Assembly (NCBI GenBank): GCA_947471745.1
Contig: CANJKZ010000952.1
Coordinates: 824,001 to 888,000, forward strand
Direction of reading: 5' to 3'
DNA: 64,000 nucleotides
From: Closterium sp. Naga37s-1
Taxonomy: Eukaryota; Streptophyta; Zygnematophyceae; Desmidiales; Closteriaceae
The notes beneath the pieces are model-generated. The model had not been told where the DNA came from. It ran no database searches and saw only the letters and a list, made by a program, of their open reading frames with translations. Positions within the stretch are counted from its first letter, which is position 1, and each line of letters begins with the position of its first letter. Both the position numbers and the translations under genes were made by a program. This document shows, one piece after another, positions 19,185-28,800 of the stretch.

Positions 19185-21652
19185 GTGCTGAGCCTGAGGG
19201 TGCTACTGCTAGAGACCCTGGGTCTGGGGGTGCTGCTGCTGGAGACACGGAGGCTGGAGACCCTGGGACTAGAGGTGCCGGTTCTAGGGGTGCTGCTGTT
19301 GGTGGAGCTGGTCCTGGAGGAGCTGGCGCTGAGGGTTCTGGAGCTGCTGGAGGTGCTGGAGCTGCTAGGGGTACTGGAGCTGCAGGTGCTGGTGTCACTG
19401 CACAGCCGCGCCTGTTCTTCGCTCCGCCGTCTCCGTCGTCTCAGCCACCGCCTGACTCTGTGCTTCGCCAGGTTCTTAGTCTCCCTTCGTCTACTGGTCT
19501 TCCGTTACAGCCTGGCTCACCGCTGCCTGCTCCTTCTCCTTACACTGAGCAGACAGGGGGTCTTACTGAGCGTCGTGAGCCTGCGTCGCGTCCTGTCTCG
19601 CCTGTCCGTTCTGGTAGTTCCGGTCGTCGTGTCCCTCGTCCGCGTCAGCCGGCTGTCCCCGACACCCACCTCGTAGTCCGTCGTCCTTCCTCTCCTCCGC
19701 AGCGTGTTCCTCTGCCCTCTCCTCCTGCGTCTTCTCTGCCTGTCGTTGCGGACCCTGAGTCTGACCGGTTTCGTGCAAAGCACCCTACTGTCACGCGTCT
19801 GCTAGCCACAGTTGTCACTGACCCGTCGTTTGAGTCTGCTGCTGCGTCTGCCTTAGTCACTGAGCTTGTTGACTTTGCTGCTGCCTGTCGTCTAGACTAC
19901 GCTGCTAGTCTTGTTGCTGAGTCTGAGTCTGTCTGTCATCCGTCCATCGGGGGTGAGTGTGCTCTTGGCACGGACGTCCTTGAGGACAGACAGGAGGACC
20001 TTGAGTGTCTTGCAGCCGCTGCGCCTCATCTCGTGTCCATGCTGCTTGCCCCTGAGGGAGACCCGGATGCTTCAGACATCCCGACCCCGCGCTCTTACGC
20101 TGAGGCAATCGCGGGTGAGTACTCCTCTCAGTGGCAGACAGCCATGGACGCAGAGATGGCATCCTGGAAGTCCACAGGCACTTACATTGACGAGGTTCCC
20201 CCTCCTGGGGCGAACATCGTCAGTGGCATGTGGATTTTCAGGGTGAAGCGGCCGCCAGGTTCTCCGCCTGTCTTCAAGGCTCGTTACGTTGCTCGAGGAT
20301 TCAGTCAGCGGGAGGAAGTCGACTTCTTCCAGACCTTCTCCCCCACCCCGAAGATGACCACTCTTCGGGTACTGCTGCACGTTGCCGCTCAGCGTGACTA
20401 CGAGCTTCACTCTCTTGACTTCAGCACAGCGTTCTTACATGGCAGCCTGCACGAGGAGATCTGGCTGCGCCGCCCTCCTGGCTTCACTGGGTCGTTCCCT
20501 CCTGGTACCCAGTGGAGCCTCAGGCGGCCGGTCTACGGTCTCCGCCAGGCGCCACGTGAGTGGCACGACATACTGAGGACGACACTTGCTGCTCTTGGGT
20601 TTGCTCCGTCGACTGCTGACCTGTCACTGTTTCTGTGCACCGACACTTCGCTGCCGCCGTTCTACATCCTCGTGTACGTCGACGACTTGGTCTTTGCCAC
20701 TGCTGACACTGAGGCACTCGCCCTGGTGAAGTCGGAGCTGCAGAAGAGACACACGTGCACAGACCTGTGTGAGCTGCGTAGTTACCTTGGCTTGCAGATC
20801 ACCCGGGACAGAGCACGCCGCACCATCACACTGACTCAGTCACACATGGTGCAGCAGGTCCTTCAGCGCTTCGGCTTCACCTGGTCCTCGCCACAGCACA
20901 CTCCTCTGGCTACATGTCACTCGCTCTCAGCTCCACCTTCGGACGAGTCCGTAGAGCCGAGTGGTCCTTACCCAGAGCTAGTGGGCTGCATCATGTACCT
21001 GATGACCTGCACTCGTCCTGACCTTGCGTACCCTCTTGGCCTTCTGGCTCGCTACGTGGCTCCTGGTCGGCACCGAAAGGTGCACATGGATGCTGCTAAG
21101 AGGGCACTACGCTACTTGTGCAGTACATCGGGCATGGGGCTCGTGCTTGGAGGGCGGAGCCCAGTTGTCCTCACTGGGCACTCAGACGCTTCTTGGGTTG
21201 ACGACCAGGCTACGCAGCGGTCGTCACAGGGTTGCACCTTCAGCCTTGGCTCTGGCTCTGTTTCTTGGCGTTCTACACGCTCGTCTTCATTTCTCAGCTC
21301 CAGTTGTGAGGCTGAGATCTACGCCACAGCCATGGCTGCACAGGAGTTATGCTGGCTCACCTACCTGCTGACCGACCTGGGAGAGCGGCCTCGTTCTCCT
21401 CCGGTGCTGTACGTCGACAACAAGGCCGCCATTGCCTTGTGTGAGGAGCACAGACTGGAGCACAGAACGAAGCACATCGCTCTGCGTTACTTCCTGGCTC
21501 GAGAGTTGCAGCAGCGTGGTCAGCTTCGTCTTGCTCACGTGGCCACTCGGGCCAACACTGCTGATATATTCACCAAGGCACTTCCGTCTGGTGATCATCA
21601 GCGTTTCTGCACTTTGTTAGGCCTTGTGCCCACTTTTCCTCACTTGCTGTAG
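19185..21652 (+). pseudogene. Element C linker 3' part, reverse transcriptase and RNase H
   Basis: The frame is open from the end of the solo LTR to TAG 21650-21652. The linker becomes Pro/Ser-rich (SPLPAPSPYTEQTGG, TERREPASRPVSP). It is followed by the copia RT (WQTAMDAEMASWKSTGTY about 20130-20185, FSTAFLHGSL, YVDDLVF about 20675-20695) and RNase H (GHSDASWVDD about 21178, SSCEAEIY about 21300, YVDNKAA about 21410). All catalytic acidic residues that I can locate are present. Confidence 0.88.
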
Positions 21653-21878
21653 ACTTTGCTTGTACTGTGATCTATATATATACCTGCATGCTTGCTCTGC
21701 TAGGTAGAGATCACTGTGCTGTTGTTGTTGCATATATACATCTGCATGTGAACTGGCCTTGTGGCCCTTTGCTTGTGCTCAGTGTGTGTGGTGACGTTGT
21801 GATCCACCCTGAGCTTGCTTTGCTCCTCTTGACTGGTCTTGTGACCCCTTGCTCTCCCCCACTTTGCCTATGGGGGTG
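21653..21878 (+). other. Element C 3' untranslated region and polypurine hairpin
   Basis: This is the common Copia-S tail (GTGAACTGGCCTTGTGGCCC, ACTGGTCTTGTGACC). It ends in CCCCCACTTTGCCTATGGGGGTG directly before the LTR. CCCCCA and TGGGGG form the arms of an inverted repeat around the polypurine tract. Confidence 0.8.
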
Positions 21879-22012
21879 TGTCAAATGATATATCTGCTAT
21901 ATATGTTTAGGCTATAGTGGGGTAGCCAACATGGGGTACAGCCCCTTTTAGGGTTTCATATTTGTACCCAACTCCTTCATAGTTGATTCATTCCTGCTGC
22001 TAGATTCTAACA
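21879..22012 (+). repeat. Element C 3' LTR
   Basis: 134 bp, the same length as the 5' copy, with about four substitutions (for example GGCTGTAG to GGCTATAG and TCTTTC to TCCTTC). It is followed by AAGCG, the second half of the target duplication. Confidence 0.92.
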
Positions 22013-22214
22013 AAGCGGTCACAAGACCAGTCTGCAGAAGAGAACACAGCTCAGGGTGGATCACAAAAACACCACGCATTCTGAGCACAAGCAAGTGGCC
22101 ACAAGGCCAGTTCACATGCAGAGGTATATAATAGCAAGGCAGTACACTGATCAGAACCTAGCAAGAGAAAACATGCAGGTATAAAGATATATAGCAGTGT
22201 ACAACAAGAGCAAG
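22013..22214 (-). other. Element D 3' untranslated region, right piece
   Basis: This continues the tail of D after the C insertion (GGTCACAAGACCAG, then GGCCACAAGGCCAG). It joins the stop codon of the D polyprotein at 22215. Confidence 0.8.
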
Positions 22215-25184
22215 TCAAGCAACCAACAGGTGAGGCAGAGTGGGCACAAGCCCAAGAGCAGTGCAGAAACGGTGATGATCACCAGACCCAAGGGCCTTGG
22301 TGAAGACATCAGCAGTGTTGGCCCGAGAGGCCACGTAAGCAAGGCGCAGCTGACCACGCTGCTGCAGCTCATGCGCAAGGAAGTAGCGAAGAGCAATGTT
22401 CTTCGTTCTGTGCTCTAGTCTCTCCTCGCGACACAAGGCAAGCATTGCCTTGTTGTCGACGTACAGAACTGGAGGAGAACGAGGGCGCTCCCCCAAGTCG
22501 GTCAGCAGGTAGGTCAGCAAGTGTAGCTCCTGTGCAGCCATGGCCCCAGCGTAGATCTCGGCCTCACAGCTGGAACCAAGCACAGAAGAGGAACGAGTGG
22601 ACCTCCACGAAACAGAACCAGAGCCAAGACTGAAGGTGTAACCCTGTGACGAACGCTGAGTCGTCTGGTCGTCGGCCCAAGAAGCGTCAGAGTGTCCTGT
22701 GAGGACCACCGAACCCCGTCCTCCAAGCACGAGCCCCATGCCCGATGTGCTGCACAAGTAACGCAGTACCCTCTTCGCAGCATCAAAGTGCACCTTTCGG
22801 TGTCGACCAGGTGCCACGTAGCGAGCCAGGAGGCTGAGATGGTACGCGAGGTCAGGTCGTGTGCACGTCATCAGGTACATGAGGCAACCCACAAGCTCTG
22901 GGTACGGACCACTCGGCTCTACGGACTCGTTCGAAGGTGGAGCTGAGAGCGAGTGGCCGGTAGACAGAGGAGTGGGCTGTGGCGAGGACCAAGTGAAGCG
23001 GAAGCGCTGAAGGACCTGGTGCACCATGTGTGACTGAGTGAGGGTGATGGTGCGCCGTGGTCTGTCCCGGGTGATCTGCAAGCCAAGATAGCTCCGCAGC
23101 TCACCAAGGTCAGTGCAGGTGTGTCTCTCCTGCAGCTCCGCCTTCACTAGGGCCAGTGCCTCAATGTCAGCAGTAGCAAAAACCAAGTCGTCGACGTACA
23201 CGAGGATGTAGAACGGCGGCAGAGAGGTGTCGGTGCGTAGAAACAGCGACGGGTTAGCAGTCGAAGGAGCAAACCCAAGAGCCGCAAGTGTCGTCCTCAA
23301 TGTGTCGTGCCACTCACGGGGCGCCTGACGCAGGCCGTACACTGGTCGCCGTAGGCTCCACTGGGTACCCTCAGGAAACGTCCCAGTGAAGCCCTGTGGA
23401 CGGCGCAACCAGATGGCCTCGTGAAGGCTACCCTGCAAGAAAGCTGTCAAGAAGTCGAGGGAGTGCAGCTCGTAGTCACGCTGAGCTGCAACGTGTAGCA
23501 ACACCCGAAGAGTGGTCATCTTCGGGGTGGGGGAGAAGGTCTGAAAGAAGTCGACCCCCTCACACTGACTGAAGCCTCGAGCAACGTAACGTGCCTTGAA
23601 GGCAGGCCGAGAACCCGGCGGCCGCTTCACCCTGAAAATCCACATGCCACTGACGATGTTCGCCCCAGGTGGGGGAACCTCGTCGACGTAGGTGCCTGTA
23701 GACTTCCAGGAAGCCATCTTTGCGTCCATGGCTGTCTGCCACTGAGAGGAGTACTCACCCGAAATTGCCTCCCTGTAGGAGCGCGGGGTGGGGATGTCAA
23801 GTGCATCCGGGTCTCCCTCAGGGGCAAGCAGCATGGTCGCGTGATGGGGTGAAGCGGTAGCAAGGCACTCCAGCTCCTCCTGTCTGTCCTCAAGAACGTC
23901 ACAGCCAAGGGCAATACAGCCAAGAGCAGTCTCACCCCCGACGGACGGAGGACAGGCAGGGACAGGGTCAGAGACAAGACTTGCAAGGTAGTCTAGGCGG
24001 TACACAGCAGCAAAGTCAACGAGCTCAGGTACTAGGGCAGACACAGCAGGAGATGAGAACGTAGGGTCCGTCACAACCGTAGCAAGAAGGCGAGTAACAG
24101 TCGGACTGGACGCACGAGCAAGGTCAGACGGAGGGTCAGCAACGTCAGGCTGAGAGGACGCAGGAGGTATCGGTAGTACAACACGCTGAGGAACAGAGGA
24201 AGGACGGAGTGTCATATCGTGAGTGCCGGGGACAGCCGGAGCACGCGGACGACGAACACGAGGAACACGAGCACGGACAGTAGCTCTAGGCTCAGGCTCA
24301 AGGTCAAAGCTAGACTCAGGCTCTCGACGCTCAAGGTTGGAAGCACGAGTCTCAGGCTCTCGACGCTCAGTCAGGGACTCTGACACCGAAGTGTAAGGAG
24401 CAGGATCAGGCAGTGGGGAGTGTGGTAGCAGCGGTGGCTGTGACTGGTCCGCTGGCGGACACAGCAACGGAGGAGTAGTACCTGCCACAGGGAAGCCAGT
24501 AGCACCTGGCGGAAGACTGAGAAGGTGGCGAAGAGCACCAGTAGCTCCCGTACCTCCAGCACGAGCAGCTCCTCCAGTACCCCCAGCAACACCTCCAGCA
24601 CCAGTAGCACCAGCACCTCCACCACCACGAGCTCCGACAGCGCCAGCACCTCGAGCACCAGTAGTACCTCTAGCACCTCCAGTGCCTCCAGCTCCAGCTC
24701 CAGCGCCTCCAGCACCAGTAGTACCTCCAGTACCTCCCGTGCCAGCAGCTCCAGTAGCACCTCCAGCACCTCCAGCACCAGCAGCACCACCTGCTCCGGC
24801 AGCTCCAGCACCTCCAGTACAAACACCTCCGGGACCAGTAGCTCCAGCACCTCCAGTACCTCCAGCACCAGCACCTCCAGGGTCAGCACCTCCAGCACCA
24901 GCAGTACCTCTAGTACCTCCAGTAGTACCTCCAGCACCTCCAGCACCAGCAGCACCTCCTTGACTAGTAGCTCCAGCACCAGCCGGACCGTACCCTCCAC
25001 CACCAGGACTGCCTCGCCGAACGACCCACGCACGAATCGCCTGCGGCGAGAGCGTCTCAAGTAGAGCAGGCTGCGGTGGCTGTCCAGCTCCAGTACCTCC
25101 AGTAGTCGTAGCTCTAGCACCTCCAGCACCAGAAGCACCTCTAGTACCCCCAGCTCTAGCACCTCCAGCACCAGCAGCAGCTCT
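22215..25184 (-). pseudogene. Copia-S element D, linker and RT-RNase H with the 5' half missing
   Basis: On the minus strand the frame is open from the Gly/Ala/Thr linker at 25184 to TGA 22215. It is nearly identical to element F, but without F's frameshift and with an intact YVDDLVF (about 23200-23180) and RNase H (GHSDASWADD, SSCEAEIYAG, YVDNKAM). The motif SPQAIRAWVVRRGSPGGGGY lies in the linker (about 25045-24985). Gag, protease and integrase are missing because the element is cut at 25184, where a second copia tail is joined. No start codon of its own remains. Confidence 0.9.
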
Positions 25185-25337
25185 AAACAGGCAGGTATAA
25201 AGATATATAGCAGTGTACAACAAGAGCAAGTCAAGCAACCAGCAGGTGAGGTAGAGTGGGCACAAGCCCAAGAGTAGTGCAGAAGCGCCGATGACCACCA
25301 GACCCAAGGGCCTTGATGAACACATCAGCAGTGTTGG
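25185..25337 (-). mobile_element. Copia-S 3' end fragment joined to D
   Basis: These 153 bp match the D tail and end of RNase H (about 22165-22316) at high identity, on the same strand. They follow D's linker with no spacer at about 25184. Two non-adjacent parts of related elements are thus fused, by deletion or ectopic recombination. The open frame continues across the junction in a meaningless frame. It ends where a Copia-L LTR inserted. Confidence 0.8.
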
Positions 25338-26267
25338 TGTCAACGGGAGTTGTAGTTGGCCCCGTCCTCGCTTGGGCGGAGCCGACTTCGTGGTTGGGTG
25401 CGTGGGAGGAGCAGCCGACTTGGAGCAGTGGGCGGGCTGGTCGACGGTTTGGTTGACCTGCATGGTGTCACTGCATTGGCGCCGACTTGGGAGGGCGCCG
25501 ACTTTGGGTGGTCGACTAGGGAGGTCGGCCTGTGGAGGGCCTCGACTTAGGTGACGCCGACTTGGTTGGTCGACCCGGAGTTGGTCGACAAGGGGAGTGG
25601 TCGACTTGGTGTGGTCGACGGGAGTTGGTCGTCGACTTGGGTGGTCGACGGGTACGCGAAGGAGAAGCTGGTCGACGTGGTTGCCCGGTCGACTAGGTTA
25701 CCCGGGCGACGGGGTTCGCGAGGTGCGCGAGGGTCGCCCAGGAGGATGTGGTGAAATCGACCTGCTGTTCGGGAGTCCGAGGTCGACATGGCTCCACAGG
25801 CGCAACAGTCGGCACGTGGTCGACCTGGTGGCACCTGCGCAACGCTCGTGGCGGTGCACGTCGTGGTCAACCGTCACCTGGCACCTGCGAAGTAGGTGCA
25901 CGCGCGTGCGCACATGGGCGTCTGAGGCTGCAAGGCTAGCACGTCGACCTGTGGTGTCGACCTGCAGTGCACGTGGGTACCTTAGGCCGCCTGTGGGCAC
26001 CTGAGGTCGTCCTGCTGGGGAGGCGCCCTCGTGGTGTGCTGGCGATCGACTCACTGTGTGCTAGGTTGCTAGGCGTCTGATGTAGTCAACCTTGCCTATC
26101 CTCATTGATCAATTGTTGTGAACTTTGCTTAGTGGAACTCTTGCCAATTTCCCCCATGAACCAGCAAGTAGTGTGCGCACTAAGAAACCAACTAACGAAC
26201 GCAGAGATCACTCACGCCCCCGTGCCTAGCCCGTAGTCTAGCTCCTGTTGACAGAGTTATCTCCGCA
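25338..26267 (+). repeat. Copia-L element E, 5' LTR (930 bp)
   Basis: The LTR runs TGTCAACGGGAGTTG...GAGTTATCTCCGCA. The first 60 bp and last 200 bp match the solo LTR at 51948-53269. The centre is packed with GGTCGAC words (about 25430-25700). GTTGG (25333-25337) is the expected left target duplication. Confidence 0.9.
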
Positions 26268-27228
26268 TGGTGCGGTGAGCGTGGACGGCACCGCGACGTA
26301 ATTTCAGTCTAGTCGACTTAGTGGTCCCTTCCCTAATTTGTGTTCATAGGCCGGCAGCTGTGCGGAGTCACTATGGAGGTGCCGTAGTTGACACGGGGGT
26401 GGTGGACACCCTTGAGGCACGGCTGGAGAACGCGAGGAGACGTCACGAGGCGACCGAGTATGGCGACCTGCCGTGGGCGGTCGTCGAGGCTGGCATCCGC
26501 GCTGTGTGGGCGACGGAGCACCCTCCTTCTCGGCCTTGGTCTCCTCGACCGGTAAACACCGAGGGCGGCGTCGACGTGGGCGTCAACGCCGGGGGTGGCC
26601 AAGTCGGCAGCAGTGCGGGAGGCACGTCGAGGCAGCGTGGTGTGATTCACGCCGGTGAAGTCGGCGGCGTTCAGGCGCGAGGGATGCAGTCGTCGGCGGC
26701 TGCAGGAACCTCGCAGGGCGACGTTGGAGGACGTCGAGGCAGTATAATGTCGGCGTCGGCGACCCATGTGACGGCGGGCGGGATAGCACCGAGCTACGGG
26801 TACTTCAAGTTTACGCCGGACAGGATCTCGGTCACCCCCCTGCTGGTCGGTCGACCCGACATACTCACGTGGAAGGAAGCCATCGAGCCCCAGCTGGAGA
26901 TGGTCGGGCTGATCGGCTTCGCCCGTGGCACCGTGGCGACGCCGGAGGAGATCTACCCCGACCTGCGAGCGGAGTTTCGCGCGTGCAGTTGCTGACCTTC
27001 ACGGTCATCTCGCGGTGTTGCTCGCCGAGCGTGCAGATCGCCTTGAAGTCGTGCAGGGAGCACCTCGACGCAGGCCACCGGGCATGGCACTTCATCGAGT
27101 CGACGTACCAAGTCACCGACGACTTGTGCATCGCCCAGCTTGAGGGGCAGCTGACACACCTGCGTATGGGCGATCAGGAGACCGCTACCGACTACTGCAA
27201 CCGAGCTCGGCGAATTCTCGCCAATATT
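26268..27228 (+). pseudogene. Copia-L element E, primer-binding site and truncated Gag
   Basis: Primer-binding site TGGTGCGGTGAGCGTGG at 26268. A Gag reading frame is open from about 26321 (TLEARLENARRRHEATEYGDLPW, then YFKFTPDRISVTPLLVGRP and WKEAIEPQLEMVG) to 26995. It shifts frame near 26990 and continues as KSCREHLDAGHRAWHF and DYCNRARRILANI, matching Gag of element L (63990-63800). No in-frame ATG is found near the start. The element stops abruptly at about 27228, with no protease or pol. Confidence 0.8.
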
Positions 27229-28016
27229 TGTCCCTCCTCGCGCATCGTGTTCATTAGCGTGTTCACCAGCGTGTTCATTAGCGTGTTCAGTAACGCGAGC
27301 GTCATATGCTCGCGAATCGTTTCCAGCACAGGTGGCGAGATCAGCGAGATGCTCGAGTGAGTTCTGTTACTGGCGTTTTGAACAGCTCTGACAGTTCGGA
27401 TCGACAGTGCGTTCGGAACGAGACGCACGTGGCAAGCAGCAGTTGGGTGATCGAAAGTTCTGCTGATCGCCACCGACATTTCCGCTCGTGCAAAATTTGC
27501 ACGGTCTTTATTGCAACCGTTCGCAGATGGCGCGAAGAGTAAAGTTTGAATCGGCACCGTTGGCATTCTTCGCGCTCGACTTTCGAATTGTTTCAGCGAC
27601 GAGTTGGGAGCCCGCAGAGTTACAAAATAAATCAGGGAGGGAAACGCGAAAGTGTTCGCGCTACGAGAAACGAGACTGGAAACTTGGAAGAATAGAGTAA
27701 GGTAGAATAGAAAGCAATATATAACTGTGTAATAGAATATATTCCCATTAGAGCTAGTATATAACTGTGTGTTCTTGATGTTCTTAGATACAACTTGTGT
27801 GGAATATTACTCCTGCGTCTACTGCAAGTACGCTGCCATAGGTCACTGCGTCTCATGTGTTACTGCATCTCTATATCTACACGCTCGAACCCTTGGATAG
27901 GGGCTGACCTCGGTCAGGCACCCAAGGACACTCGGAGGTGACCCCGAGGAGAGAGTTTTAGTATCAACTAAGGCGGTTAGTAGTTAGTTTAGTACGTATA
28001 TTTCGTAACATATTTG
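27229..28016. other. Unassigned non-coding stretch
   Basis: No gene recognised. It starts with four 12-bp units CGTGTTCATTAG / CGTGTTCACCAG (27246-27293). Later it has two copies of TATAACTGTGT (about 27720 and 27761). The AT-rich right part (27700-28016) resembles an LTR or intergenic spacer, but has no partner in the window. Confidence 0.35.
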
Positions 28017-28149
28017 TGTCAGAATAATGAACGAGAATGTGTGAACTAACAGCAGGATGGGTACAAGTAGGAAACCCTAATTTGGGTTGTACCCCTTATG
28101 GGCTACCCCACTACAGCCTAAACAATAAGCAGCACATATAAGTTTGACA
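28017..28149 (-). repeat. Copia-S element G, 3' LTR (133 bp)
   Basis: On the minus strand the LTR starts TGTCAAACTTATATG and ends ATTATTCTGACA. It has the Copia-S core and the TTAGGGTTTCC word. The polypurine tract CCTATGGGGGTG adjoins it at 28150. Confidence 0.88.
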
Positions 28150-28527
28150 CACCCCCATAGGCAAAGTGGGGGAGAACAAGAGGTCACAAGACCAGTCAAG
28201 AAAAGCAAAACAAGCTCAGGGTGGATCACGACGTCACCACGCATTCTGAGTACAAGCAAATGGCCACAAGGCCAGTTCACATGCAGAGTTATATAAAGGA
28301 GAACAAGCAGTACAGTGATCACAACCTAGCAAATGTAAGCATGCAGGTATATGTATATAGATCACAGTACAAGCAAAGTCAAGAAGTGAGCAAGTGAGGC
28401 CAAGTAGGCACAAGGCCTAGAACAGTACAGAAACGCTGATGATCACAAGGCTGAAGTGCCTTGGTGAAGATATCAGCAGTGTTGGCCTGAGAGGCCACGT
28501 AAACAAGACGAAGCTGACCATGATGCC
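28150..28527 (-). pseudogene. Copia-S element G, 3' tail and last part of RNase H
   Basis: The 3' untranslated tail is followed on the minus strand by the last ~47 codons of a copia polyprotein (GQLRLVYVASQANTADIFTK...PHLLTS, stop at 28379). The element is cut at about 28527, where element F begins in the opposite direction. Confidence 0.85.
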
Positions 28528-28800
28528 GAGCCGCGCGTCGCCCCTGCAGCCCGTGGGTCGCGCGCAACCCTAAACCCTAAAAAAAAAAATAAAAAAAAAT
28601 AAAAAAAAAAACAACTACTGCTGCTGCTGCTACTACTGCTGCTGCTGCTGGTACAGGTGCTACTGGGAGTGCTGGAGGTGCTGCTGGTGCTGGAGGAGCT
28701 GGAGGTGCTGGACCTACTCCTGACCGTCGCTGTCTGTCATGGCCACTATCACGGCAGTTGCTGCGGCCAGGGGTGGACAGTAGCGGGCACTGCCTCTCCC
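28528..28800 (+). other. Left edge of element F: leader remnant, A-rich run, CTG run
   Basis: A short GC-rich piece like a Copia-S leader (28528-28565) is followed by CCCTAAACCCTAAAA and an A-rich run with two Ts to about 28612. Then come CTGCTGCTA repeats and a Gly/Ala coding-like stretch. No LTR and no Gag N-terminal domain are present, so F is truncated at its 5' end. Confidence 0.6.

Larger units (their letters stand above)
15292..22012 (+). mobile_element. Copia-S element C, complete ends with target duplication
   Basis: C is bounded by 134-bp LTRs (15292-15425 and 21879-22012) that differ at about four positions, and flanked by AAGCG at 15287-15291 and 22013-22017. It sits inside the 3' tail of element D. 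It lacks the Gag N-terminal domain and carries one frameshift and one solo-LTR insertion, but its RT-RNase H part is uninterrupted. It is therefore a recently mobile but probably non-autonomous copy. Confidence 0.92.

Noticed and set aside
24371..25234. Leu/Val-rich minus frame and Ser/Thr-rich plus frame (24525-25064), and the equivalent frames at 30549-31988 and 31250-31834
   Set aside because: Out-of-frame readings of the GGA/GCT-rich linker of elements D and F. The linker frame continuous with the RT is the real one.
28566..28582. Telomere or interstitial telomere array
   Set aside because: Only two units are present.
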